A stretch of 64,000 nucleotides of DNA from Dama dama. Lineage: Eukaryota > Chordata > Mammalia > Artiodactyla > Cervidae. Location: positions 26,704,501 through 26,768,500 of the forward strand of contig NC_083689.1 of assembly GCF_033118175.1 (NCBI RefSeq), written 5' to 3'. This document shows, piece by piece, positions 33,561 through 44,023 of the stretch. The notes beneath the pieces were generated by a model, which worked only from the letters and a program-made list of their open reading frames with translations, was not told the DNA's origin and did not search any database. A program made the translations under genes and the position numbers. Every line of letters begins with the position of its first letter. The first letter of the stretch is position 1.

Positions 33561-34195
33561 CTGAATGAATGCTTCCCATGCCTAGGTTATATGAGACCTG
33601 AATAAGCATGTACATAAAGTGTGTGACAACCAGTAAGAATGCAATAAAGACTGATTTTTTTTTTCCTTCTCGCTCATCTCCCACCACCTACTACTATGAC
33701 TTCTCTCTTATTCTTTAATGGATCAAAATAAAAGAAGTCAATTATTTAAGGCAAATCTCTAGTTATTTCAGTTCCCAGAGAACAGGAGGCCAAGGGAGGT
33801 GGGAAGAGAAGGGACAGTAACAGAAAACCAGGAGGTTCCTTCCCTTTCCTCCCTAAGCACCTCCTGACAGGGGAGCAGGAAGCAAAAGCTTCCTTGGAGG
33901 CTAGCCTATTCCAAAGTCTAGTACTTTCTCTTGGCAAACGCTGACCAGAGGTTTGGATCCAGGATTCACCTACACCAAGGCACTTGGAGGCATGTACCGT
34001 GACCAGTGAGGAGTCTGTGACTTTGCTGGTAGGGTCAGGAAATAAGTTAGCAGTGGTCAGCTACTGGCTCTAGGCTTTCCTTCTCCAGTCACTCTCAAGG
34101 GTAACATCCCACTTGACCCCAAGTCCTAAAAAATACATTCACAGATGATGCAAGCCTCTCCACAACACTTAATATCACAGGAATATTCCTGGCCC
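33561..34195. other. unassigned DNA
   Basis: It includes a purine-rich stretch at 33785-33850. No coding signal or repeat recognised. Confidence 0.45.
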
Positions 34196-34325
34196 CAAGT
34201 GACCATTTGGAGTAGGAAATGGCAACCTACTCCAGTTTGCTTGCCTGGAGAATTCTGTGGACAGAGGAGCCTGACCGGCTACAGTACATGGGTTCACAAA
34301 GAGTCGGACATGACTGAACACACAC
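34196..34325 (+). mobile_element. Bov-tA SINE, 5'-truncated
   Basis: GGAAATGGCAACCTACTCCAG to AGTCGGACATGACTGAACAC; it lacks the tRNA-like head. Confidence 0.88.
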
Positions 34326-35339
34326 AAATCACCATTAGAGATAGACAGTCTACTGGGAATGCCCAGCTGCACCTAGCAGGATTCTGCAGTCTCCTGATAT
34401 ATTTTGCTAAAGTACTGCGAAAGACTGTTTTGAAACACATAATTATGTACCAGAGTATATTTGGGTACTATCAGCAACCTTGTCTTTTTTTCTCTTTTTT
34501 TTTTACTGATGTAGAATTGTAAAAAGCAAAAATAAAGACTATTTTAACATATTGGTAACTCTTGGCAATTGAATAATTCTATTTAATTCTACTATTTAAC
34601 ATATTGGTGATTCTCCTTGGCAATAGAAGGGATTAAATTCAGGGAAACAGAATATGAAAGATACTGTCACCTAAAGATGACACAGAGCAAAAACTGACAA
34701 AAGGTATTCTTTCTTCTCATGGAAATTGATAACAAACACCTAAACTTGCCATTCCACCCTTATTAAATTCATCCCCATAAAAGTTAGGTTTTAGTGCTAG
34801 TTCTTCACCTTGGGTCAGAACTAAACATTCTTGTAATGTTTATGTAATATCATAAAGTCTATGTAATAGACACAGACATAAAGTCTATGTAATATCATGA
34901 ACAGCATCTGTTATTTAGCTGCAAGCGTATTTCAAGCATACATCAAAATAATATAATAGAAGAATACTTCTTTACTGGGATGGAGAGTGAACAAGGTCTG
35001 TGGAGGGAAAAATGACTCTCTCAATATTTGAGGAAAATCTTTAGCAATGAATAGTAGGAGACTGTAGAAATTGAAAATGAAAACAAACAGAAAAAAGTAT
35101 CTTTCTAAATTCTAATCTCCCTTTCCTAATTCCTTTTGTTAAATTGCTTTCTTCTCCCTCTTCCATTGCATCTGTAAGTGGTTAACTGTGTCTAACGTTC
35201 TCAGAAAAAGTTTGGAACAGGAGGTAAGATGCTAAGATCGTTTAGGTATAGGCCTGCTGAAAATGGAGATGTAAAATATGTATTCCTTAAGTTTGTGTTT
35301 CAGACCATCATTTTAGCCACCAAAAACCTTTCATATCAG
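34326..35339. other. unassigned AT-rich DNA
   Basis: It contains short local repeats: CTATTTAATTCTACTATTTAA and a repeated AAAGTCTATGTAAT at about 34853-34866 and 34880-34893. No gene or family recognised. Confidence 0.45.
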
Positions 35340-35407
35340 ACGAGCTTCAGTTTTTTTTTAATGATTTTTTTTTTTTTTTTATTAGTTGGAGGACGAGCTT
35401 CAGTTTT
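35340..35407 (-). repeat. micro L1 insertion: poly(A) plus 12 nt of L1 3' end, 15-bp duplication
   Basis: ACGAGCTTCAGTTTT occurs exactly at 35340-35354 and 35393-35407. The 38-bp insert (35355-35392) is T-rich and ends ATTAGTTGGAGG, the same sequence that follows the T-run of the minus-strand L1 at 61360. It is an extreme 5'-truncated L1 insertion. Confidence 0.85.
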
Positions 35408-35409
35408 AA

Positions 35410-35515
35410 CCATCCATCTTCCTCTTACAAGTTGTGTGGCCTTGGAAAATTTGCTTACACTTTCTGACCCTCAGCTAACCTTTTGGAAAAAAGATATGGG
35501 AAAAATTAATGTTCC
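35410..35515 (+). mobile_element. MIR SINE fragment
   Basis: ACAAGTTGTGTGGCCTTGG then TGCTTACACTTTCTGACCCTC fits the MIR core. Confidence 0.6.
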
Positions 35516-35567
35516 GTGAGTTTAAATTTAATACCAGAGAGAGATTGGAGACAGTTAATTAACATTT

Positions 35568-35774
35568 GCTGTTGTTTCTGTTAGTCGCTCAGTTGTGTCC
35601 GACTCTTTGTGACCCCATGGACTGTAGCCCACCAGGGTCCTCTGTCCCTGGAATTCTCCAGGCAAGAATGCTGGAGAATTCCCTTCACCAGGGGATCATC
35701 CTGATCCAGGGATCAAACCCTGGTCTCGGACACTGCAGGCAGATTTTTTACTGTCTGAGCCACCTAGGAAATCC
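35568..35774 (-). mobile_element. Bov-tA SINE inside a MIR
   Basis: Complete minus-strand copy. AATTAACATTT is duplicated exactly at 35557-35567 and 35775-35785. The right copy belongs to the MIR that continues to 36010, so the SINE landed at the MIR edge. Confidence 0.93.
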
Positions 35775-36010
35775 AATTAACATTTATTAGGCATCTAATA
35801 TATGCCACACAATGCTAGTTTATATGTTTTCTTTTATGTAGAATTCACAGCAAGCTTTTCAGTTACATGTCCTCTGTTCTGCAAATGGAGAAAGTGAATT
35901 TTAATGAAGTAAAGAATGAATGAACCTCTGTCCAAGATTATACAGCCATTAAGTAGCAGAGATTTTAACACAGAGCTCTCTGAGGCATAGACCACACACA
36001 ATACTGCTAT
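35775..36010 (-). mobile_element. MIR SINE
   Basis: AACATTTATTAGGCATCTAAT, GCAAATGGAGAAAGTGAA, TTATACAGCCATTAAGTAGC and AGATTTTAACACAGAGC are the MIR core in reverse. Confidence 0.8.
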
Positions 36011-37549
36011 GTGGCCGCCCAAGGGGATAATCCAGATAGAAATTTTGGTCATACTGGGGCAAAAGGGGTTGCTAAATAGACCTGTGGTGGGCACAGGACT
36101 CTGATTTCCTGATATCATCTTTAAAACTAAACAACCATAGAGATATTTGTAATTACTGTAAATTATCAGAAAGAGAAAGTAAATACTCAGAATCAAAGAT
36201 GGACTGTTCATGATACTTCTGAGATTAAACCCTCCAAATAACAGGTCAGTTATATGGGTACATGCACATGCTGAGAGATACATATGCACACACACTCAAC
36301 TTCATACACTTTTACACACAGGTATACATATGTACTCACATACACTCATGTACATGTACATACACATAAAGGCACTCAGGTACTTAACATCTGGATTTAC
36401 AAGGGAAAAAACTTTCAAGGCCATAAATAAAAGCAGAATCTTACTTCAGATTCTCTCAGGATCTTAATTTAGCTTGTAAATTTCCCTTTATAATTTTAAG
36501 CATCTGGCCTAGGAACACCCACCCTCAGCTCTGGATTTGTGATCCATGTGAAAAATTTCAGTTGCTAAGTAGGAACTTCTGGTTTCGCGTGATAGTCCAA
36601 CTCAGCCCATGCTTTCCAATGATGAAAAGTGTAAGTTTCTTCTGCCTTGGTTGGCTGAACGTGGGGCCAGCCTGCAGCAGCAGAGGAGGGTATGATAGAC
36701 ACCACCTCCTCCCAAGACAGAACCACTCTAAGCCAAAATGACCTTATCAGACAGTTTCCCAAATTACAGATAAATGAGAATAAATAATTTAAAGAACTGT
36801 ATCCAAGAAGGGATGTGATGTTCAAAAGTTAGAAGAATAGAAAAAAAAGGCAAGATGTTGAAAAAGATTGGAAATTAGCCTACCTGAGTATCTTAGCTAG
36901 AACCATCCTTTTCAATCCTGCCTTATTAACTTCGGTATACTCAGTCAGAGACAGTAGAAAAATAGAAAGGAGCTTAGAAAAGAATAGATAGCTTTAGAAA
37001 AAAATAGAAAGATATTTAATTACATCTAAACCGAAGCTATGATAGTGTCAACTTCAAATTTAGAAAGATATCATGAGAAAACTCTGCTTCTATACAAATT
37101 TATTAATGCATGAATGGTAAAGACTTATAATACAAAAGATGGTACAAAAAGCAATCTGAGTATCTGTCCAGTATGTGTAAAAATGCCTTTGTAAAGATAA
37201 TATTCTCACCAAAAATGGAGGAAGGTGTGAGTCCAAGAACTAATTGTTGTCCAATTCCAGTTCAGTTGGGAAACCAGTTCTCTGGTCAATCTTGATAGCT
37301 GCTTATTCTTCTTGCATTCAATTTTCTCCCAGAACTCGCTCATTTACATATCTCTGACCTCTGAAAAAAACAGAAATACCAGTTGGTAAGAACCATCCAA
37401 GTTCATCTCGAAAGCCTGGCCATTATCTGGACGATTAGCCCTGTCCAGGAGAACAGAGCACGCTCCTCCCCTCAGTACATTTTCACTAGGCTTGTCACAA
37501 GAAACGAGTGACTAATCATGAAACGCCTAATGTGGCTGGAGACATCACA
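36011..37549. other. unassigned DNA, CA-rich imperfect repeat at 36260-36372
   Basis: The CACA/TACA-rich segment near 36260-36372 is a decayed microsatellite. The remainder holds no recognised gene or repeat family. Confidence 0.45.
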
Positions 37550-37695
37550 GAGATGCTTTCAAATACTTGCCACAACCCAATGAGATAGGTACTATGATCA
37601 CACATCACAGGGAGGAAACTGAAATCAGGTTAACTACCCAACATTTCTCATTATAACGTGAGACACTGCAGTTGAAGCCAACACTCTTCATTCCA
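37550..37695 (-). mobile_element. MIR SINE fragment
   Basis: CCCAATGAGATAGGTACTATG, ACAGGGAGGAAACTGAAATCA and GAAGCCAACACTC are in reverse MIR order. Confidence 0.7.
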
Positions 37696-38599
37696 TTCAT
37701 GTTCCCTGGAATCTTGTAATTTTAAAAATGATAAAAATGTTCATCTAAATAATAAACAACATGTAGAACCTTGTAGATTTTCTCAAATGTATCTCTTTTA
37801 GGAACAGAAAACCCCAGGCACCGGGAAAGGAAAACATTCCAAAATAACCTCAAGGGCTTGATGCTTATTAAATAGCAAGATGGCTCAGTCGAAAAAGCTA
37901 ATGATGCCAAGGAGAGTCAGATTTTCTCCAAAGCTTCAAGGTGAAGACAAATAAAGCTCTCAGCAGTATTACAGATAATGAAAATCATCAACAATTTCCT
38001 GCTTCTACTGTCTTGTGCTGATACTTTTGTCGTGCAGATCACCCTAACTTGATTGCAGGATTTTTTTCCCCTGTTGTTGCCAAGAACTATAAACACAATG
38101 GGATGTAATAAAGTGGTGTTCTGGGTCTTTTATTGTCATTATTATTCTAATTTAGTTTTAGAAATTAGATGTGACTTTACTGGCTAAGAGCAGAGCTCGC
38201 CATCTTTTCACATAAGGTGTGCCAGTCAGACATCCCCAGCCATGTCACTTCTTATTCATCAGTTTTGCAAAGGTGCCCCGGGGAAAGAGCCGTGGCAAGC
38301 AGAGAAACACCTGAAAAATGCATTAAAAACTCTTCTGAGAATGCTTTTTCTCTGGGACTGAGCCACATTTTACTAGGTGACAAACACCCTTCTGGGCATT
38401 CATTTTATCAGCCAAGTATGCTCGAAAGCTCAATATTCTCCCACAACTCTCACTAACTGTACCTCCACCCTGACATCTTTTTATTTTAAACAATGTCAGA
38501 ATTAGCTGAATGTGCTAGTCCTAAGGAAAGGGCCAATGCTGGGTACTTGAAAAGCACTAAGGTATCCCCAACAGACATATAACCCTCTCTCAAACCAGG
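37696..38599. other. unassigned DNA
   Basis: About 0.9 kb without a recognised repeat or gene. The 79-codon ORF at 38217 has no domain. A candidate interval for conserved non-coding sequence. Confidence 0.4.
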
Positions 38600-38780
38600 C
38601 ATCCTAAATTGAATTCAAGCTCTGTCCTGAATTAGCTAAATATTTGTGTAAGTTATTAAGCTTCGATTTAATTCTCTCCTATCAAAAAGAGCTTATAATA
38701 CTTCAGAGGGTGATTGTGAGTATAAAAGAGATAATGTCTTTTAAAGTACTTACCATAATGTTTGTTACTTAATGAGAATC
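38600..38780 (+). mobile_element. MIR SINE
   Basis: TTGTGTAAGTTATTAAGCTTC and AGGGTGATTGTGAGTATAAAAG-like sequence follow the MIR core. Confidence 0.6.
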
Positions 38781-39540
38781 TAGAAAAGTGGTTGGTAAGT
38801 ATATGTTTGTATCTGTATGTAAAATATAGGAATATTAGCAAAAGGAAAAAGAATGTCTTTACCACCAAAACCAAGAGTTATGTGGCCATGTAAGTTTAAA
38901 AAAATATATAGGTTTAAACATAGTGAAACAGATTTCTTTACCAAAGATTTCCTTACACTTGTATTATGCTAACACACATTAGGAAGCCACTAGAGAAAGG
39001 TGTAATTAAAAAAAAAAAAAAAAAAAAAAAGGATGCCAACCAGTCAGCTGAAAAGAGACACCCGAATGTTAAATCAACACCCAGAAAAACTGTCCCTAGA
39101 GGGCTTCATGGGAGGTCAAGCCAATTTCCACCTCAATCTGAAAGAAAAAACACCAAAGGCAAGCAGAACAAGCTCATGAGAGAACGGGCACAACAGACTG
39201 AGAGAAAAAGTGTTCTCAAGCAAATTACCTAACGTGAAGTTGTCCATGCTCTGCATATGTCCACAGTTCCCTAGTACAGAGATGTCTGACAGAAAATCCA
39301 AGGTTGAGAAGTATCTGGAAAGTGTCACTGTTCTCTTGGGCTCACTTTTCTCACTGAGGAAACCAACCAAACTTCCAATCTACTGGAGATGATACTGTGA
39401 GGATTAAATAAGATCGAGCCTTTTTAAAAAACACCAAACTGTTAGACTCTGTTTTATTGAATATAAGTTGGGACCACTTAGTAAGGAACAGGTGAAGCTA
39501 ACATCAGGATTTATTATAAAATCTATAGAAATAATGGAAC
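38781..39540. other. unassigned DNA with an A-run at 39007-39031
   Basis: The A-run is not bounded by a duplication I can see. The 88-codon ORF at 38966 translates the A-run into lysines and is not credited as a gene. Confidence 0.45.
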
Positions 39541-39544
39541 GGGA

Positions 39545-39690
39545 CCTTGCTACTCAAAATGTATTCTATGAACCAGAAGTATCAGTATTATCTGAGAATT
39601 TGCTAGACCTGTATCAAAACTTATTGAAACATAATCTGCATTAAAAAAGATATCGAGGTGATTTGGATACACACTAAACTTGAGAGGTAT
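39545..39690 (-). mobile_element. MER5A-like hAT fragment
   Basis: AACCAGAAGTATCAGTATTATCTGAGAA and GAGGTGATTTGGATACACACT-like sequences, both diverged, follow MER5A in the orientation opposite to the copy at 22962. Confidence 0.6.
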
Positions 39691-39772
39691 TTGCACCCTA
39701 GCTTTATAGAAGGAAATATTGAAACTTGGCAGAAGCTGACCATAAGAAAATAAAGCTAAAAATAAAACATGG

Positions 39773-40174
39773 TGCTAAAAAGAAATAATAGGCCCCAAAT
39801 GGAGACACTTATGCTAAGCCCCACATGAGGAAACCAAGACTCAATACCTAACCTAAATGCTGTTTCAGCCCATGTCAAGAATGTAACCTTTAACCAGTCA
39901 ACTTGGAATTACCCAGTCAGCACTAGTAAGATAATCTACCCAGAAGATTCCTCCCATTCCCTTGAGAAGGGTGACCCTGTCTGAAACAATGCATGTTTTG
40001 CTAATAATTTCCTTTTACACTCACTCTCTTTCTGCCTTTAAAACCCTTTCCTTTCCTTCAGCTTGGTGGATAGCCCCTCTCTATTTGCTATATGGGATGC
40101 TGCCCCATTCCTGAATCATTTAATGAAGTAAATTTTATCTTTAAGTTTATTCAGTTGAATTTCTCTTGTTAACA
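39773..40174 (+). mobile_element. 5' LTR of a gammaretrovirus-like ERV (402 bp)
   Basis: It starts TGCTAAAAAGAAATAATAGG and ends CTTGTTAACA (TG...CA). A near-identical start recurs at 47128, defining the LTR pair. CTTTAAAACCC near 40036 is TATA-like and AGTAAA near 40127 is a weak polyadenylation-like signal. 5' and 3' copies differ at many positions over the first 70 bp, so the insertion is old. Confidence 0.78.
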
Positions 40175-40178
40175 CTTT

Positions 40179-40196
40179 TGGTAGCAGCAATGGCAT
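40179..40196 (+). other. primer-binding-site-like sequence of the ERV
   Basis: TGGTAGCAGCAATGGCAT begins five bases after the LTR end, where the tRNA primer anneals in retroviruses, and starts with the expected TGG. I did not assign the tRNA. Confidence 0.45.
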
Positions 40197-40908
40197 CCAA
40201 GGGGAACTTCATATGGCATTCAAGGACAATGAGAAACACAGGTGTGGTACCCTAGAACCCCTTTTTGAGTTCACTGTCTTTATTGTTGCCATTTTCAAGG
40301 ACCATGGCTAAGTTTAGCAGGGTTCTGAGCTCCACTCTATTGTGTTGAGCTCCTGATCTAATTGTCTTTCCAGTTTAGGGCTCAGCAGATCAGCTTGAGC
40401 TGGCAGACAGTTCCATCTGCAATCTGAGTCCCAAACCTTTGGTTCAGTCAGATGGGAACTTCCCCGGTTCTAGTATACAGGCCACATTTATTGGAGAATG
40501 CTGGTTTGGTTCACACTGGAAATTGTTGGTAGTGTGTACGGTTTTCTCTTGTCTAGTCCACTAACATCTCCTCATTATTGTTGGTGTGTTAAGGTGCATG
40601 TTTCTCTGTCTTGGTTTGTCTAGACATGGTCTATTGTTAATGGAAATCTTTGGGGAAAAAAACCCACAAAAGTTGGGCACTGGTTGACAATTTAAGACTA
40701 CTTAGAGCACTCACTACATAGAATAGGTTGGTCATGAAACAAGTTGGATTTATCCTAGGACACCTGCCAACCTGAAGAAAATTTCCATGCCAGGTAAACT
40801 GTGAAACATCACACAATTCCTAACTGTGTGGCACATCACTTTTAGGTATTAGTTTGGCTCTGAGAGACACAAGGGCAAAAATAGTTACAACAATAACAAA
40901 GTAAAAAA
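40197..40908 (+). other. ERV leader region
   Basis: About 0.7 kb between the primer-binding-like site and the gag start; no ORF of note. The position fits a gammaretroviral 5' leader holding splice donor and packaging signals, none of which I can pinpoint. Confidence 0.45.
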
Positions 40909-41010
40909 ATGGGATCCTCAAAATCCAAAATGTTAAGCATGCCACCTGCTGGCGCACCTGCTTATTTTATGTCTAAGAACTACAGTCCTCAAAGCTATAA
41001 ATATCTATAA
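40909..41010 (+). pseudogene. ERV gag (matrix) start remnant
   Basis: Thirty-three codons from an ATG in the context AAAAAAATGGG. The product begins MGSSKS, the N-terminal glycine/serine signal for myristoylation that anchors retroviral matrix to the plasma membrane. It ends at an early stop, and the BovB insertion begins 65 bp later. The downstream gag part is not recognisable. Identity rests on position and the N-terminal motif. Confidence 0.45.
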
Positions 41011-41075
41011 ACATGGCAAAGTCCTACCAAAGACACAATCTAGAAACTATGCCCATTATTTGAAACATTTCAAAT

Positions 41076-43734
41076 CAGTTCAGTTCAGTTGCTCAGTCGC
41101 GTTCAACTTTGTGATCCCATGGACTGCAGCAAGCCAGGCCTTCCTGTCCATCACCAACTCCCGGAGCTTGCTCAAACTCATGTCCATCGAGTCGGTGATG
41201 CCATCTAACCATCTCATCCTCTGTCATCCCTTTCTCCTCCTGCCTTCAATCTTTCCCAGCATCAGGGTCTTTCCCAATGAGTCAGTTCTTCACATCAGGT
41301 GGCCAAAGTACTGGAGCTTCAGCTTCAGCATCAGTCCCTCCAATGAATATTTAGGACTGATTTCCTCCAGGATAGATTGACTGGAACTCCTTGCAGTCCA
41401 AGGGATTCTCAAGAGTTTTCTCCAACACCACAGTTTAAAAGCATCACTTCTTCAGTGCTCAGCTTTCTTTATGGTCCAACTCTCACATCCATACATGACT
41501 ATTGGAAAAACCATAGCTTTGACTAGACAGACGTTTGTTTTCAAAGTAACGTCTCTGCTTTTTAATACGTTATCTAGGATGGTCATAACTTTTCTTCCAA
41601 GGAGCAAGTGTCTTTTAATTTTATGGCTGCAGTCACCATCTGCAGTTATTTTGGAGCCCCCCAAAATGAAGTCTGTCACTGTTTCCACTGTTTCCCCATC
41701 TATTTGCCATGAAGTGATGGGACCGGATGCCATGATCTTAGTTTTCTGAATGCTGAGTTTTAAGCCAACTTTTCCACTCTCCTCTTTCACTTTCATCAAG
41801 AGGCTCTTTAGTTGTTTTTCACTTTCTGCCATAAGGGTGGTGTCATCTGCATATCTGAGGTTATTGATATTTCTCCCAGTAATCTTGATTTCAGCTTGTG
41901 CTTCATTCAGCCTGGCATTTCACATGATCCACCCTGCATATAAGCAAAATAAGCAGGCTGACGATATATAGCCTTGGTGTACTCCTTTTCCTATTTGGAA
42001 CCAGTCTATTATTCCATGTCCAATTCTAACTGTTGCTTCCTGACCTGCATACAGATGTCTCAAGAAGCAGGTCAGGTGGTCTTGTATTCCCATCTCTTGA
42101 AGATTTTTCCATAGTTTGCTGTGATCCACACAGTCAAAGGCTTTGGCATAGTCAATAAAGCAGATGTTTTTCTGGAACTCTCTTGCTTTTTCAATGATTC
42201 AATTGAATTTGGCAATTTGATCTCCGGTTCCTCTGCCTTTTCTAAATCCAGCTTGAACATCTGGAAGTTCATGGTTGAAGCCTGGCTTGAAAATTTTGAG
42301 CATTACTTTACTAGCATGTGAGATGAGTGCAATTGTGTGGTAGCGTGAACATTCTTTGGCATTGCCTTTCTTTGGGATTGGAATGAAAATTGACCTTTTC
42401 CAGTCCTGTGGCCACTGCTGAGTTTTCCAAATTTGCTGGCATATTGAGTGCAGCGCTTTATCACAGCATCATATTTTAGGATTTGAAATAGCTCAATTCA
42501 AATTCTATCACCTCCACCAGCTTTGTTCATGGTGATGCTTCCTAAGGACCATGTGACTTCACATTCCCATGTCTGGCTCTAGGTGAGTGAATACACTATC
42601 GTGGAAATCTGGGTCATGAAGATCTTTTTTTGTATAGTTCTTCTGTGTTTTCTTGCCACCTCTTCTTAATATGTTCTGCTTCTGTTAGGTCCATATCATT
42701 TTTGTCCTTTATTGAGTCCCTCTTTGCATGACATGTTCCTTTTTTATCTCTAATTTTCTTGAAGAAATCTCTAGAGTTTCCCATTTTATTATCTTCCTCT
42801 ATTTCTTTGCATTGATCACTGAGGAAAGCTGTCTTATCTCTCCTTGCTCTTCTTTGGAACTCTGCATTCAAATGGGTATATCTTTCCTTTTCTCCTTTGC
42901 CTTTTGCTTCTCTTCTTTTCTCAGCTATTTGTAAGGCCTCTTCAGACAACCATTTTGCCTTTTTGCATTTCTTTTTCTTGGGGATGGTCCTTATCACTGC
43001 TTCTTGTACAATGTCATGAACCTCTGTCCATAGTTCTTCAGGCACCCTATCAGATCTAATTCCTTGAATCTATTTGTCACTTCCAGTGTATAATCATAAG
43101 GGATTTGATTTAGGTCATACCTGAATAGTGATTTTCCCTACTTTCTTCAATTTAAATCTGAATTTGGCAATAAGGAATTCATGATATGAGCCACACAGTC
43201 AGTTCCTGGTCTTGTTTTTGCTGACTGTATAGAGTTTCTCCGTCTTCAGCTGCAAAGAATATAATGAATCTGATTTTGGTATTGACCATCTGGTGATGTC
43301 CATGTGTAGAGTCTTCTCTTGTGTTGTTGGAAGAGGGTGTTTGCTATGACCAGTGCATTCTTTCAGCAAAACTCTATCAGCCTTTGCCCTGCTTCGTTTT
43401 GTACTCCATGGCCAAATTTGCCTGTTACTCCAGGTATTTCTTGACTTTCTACTTTTGCATTCCAGTGCCCTATAATGAAAAGGACATCTTTTTTGGGTGT
43501 TAGTTCTAGAAGGTCTTGTATGTCTTCACAGAACCGTTCAACTTCAGCTTCTTCAGCATTACTGATCAGGGCATAGACTTGTATTACTGTGATATTGAAA
43601 GGTTTGCCTTGGAAATGAATAGAGATCATTCTGTCATTTTTGAGATTGCATCCAAGTACTGCATTTCAAACTCTTCTGTTTACTATGATGGCTACTCCAT
43701 TTCTTCTAAGGGATTCTTGCCCACAATAGTAGAT
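41076..43734 (-). mobile_element. BovB LINE, about 2.66 kb, inserted in the ERV
   Basis: ATTTCAAAT is duplicated exactly at 41067-41075 and 43735-43743. The minus-strand element spans endonuclease, reverse transcriptase and C-terminal coding parts and ends in the (AGTTC)n-type tail at 41076-41090. It lacks the start of the endonuclease domain. The most complete BovB in the window. Confidence 0.95.
41452..43629 (-). pseudogene. BovB endonuclease-reverse transcriptase ORF, broken
   Basis: The piece at 43629-43363 is APE-type endonuclease; its conserved G-D-x-N box reads GHWNAK, with the aspartate replaced by His. The piece 43045-42614 is the Lys-rich linker (KKKKCKKAKWLSEEALQ). RT fragments lie at 42272-42072, 42129-41920 and upstream of 41832. 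The YADD catalytic box is intact at about 41841-41855. Several frameshifts and stops separate these parts, so no full protein can be made. RTE elements normally carry this single large ORF. Confidence 0.88.
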
Positions 43735-43775
43735 ATTTCAAATATACAAGATAATTGGCCTAAGTAGTGTACCTG

Positions 43776-44013
43776 GTGGTTCAGACGGTAAAGCATCTGC
43801 CCGCAGGGCGGGAGACCTGGGTTCGATCCTTGGGTTGGGACGATCCCCTGGAGAAGGAAATGGCAACCCACTCCAGTACTCTTTTTTTTTCCTCCCTTTT
43901 TTTCCCCAGTACTCTTGCCTTGAAAATTCCATGGACTGAGGAGCCTGGTGGGCTATAGTCCATGGGATCTCAAAGAGTCAGACACAACTGAGTGACTTCA
44001 CTTTTCACTTTTC
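43776..44013 (+). mobile_element. Bov-tA SINE inside the ERV
   Basis: The head (GGTTCAGACGGTAAAGCATC) runs through to the GTGACTTCACTTTTCACTTTTC end. AGTGTACCTG is duplicated exactly at 43766-43775 and 44014-44023. A 22-bp polypyrimidine insertion splits the body. Confidence 0.92.
43873..43916 (-). repeat. polypyrimidine (poly(A)-like) insertion with 11-bp duplication
   Basis: CCAGTACTCTT is present at 43873-43883 and 43906-43916; in Bov-tA it occurs once. The 22-bp insert (43884-43905) is only T and C, so on the minus strand it is A-rich with a few G's. It looks like a retroposed tail without body. Confidence 0.75.
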
Positions 44014-44023
44014 AGTGTACCTG

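Noticed and set aside
34853..34893. short direct repeat AAAGTCTATGTAAT
   Set aside because: Two copies only, with no insert typical of a mobile element; local slippage is enough. No CRISPR-like array exists anywhere.
35834..36295. 153-codon minus-strand ORF
   Set aside because: It largely overlaps a MIR and the adjoining sequence; no domain.
39007..39031. A-run as a further tail-only insertion
   Set aside because: No flanking direct repeat could be found, unlike the three accepted cases.
38966..39232. 88-codon Lys-rich ORF
   Set aside because: It depends on reading through a pure A-run; no homologous domain recognised.
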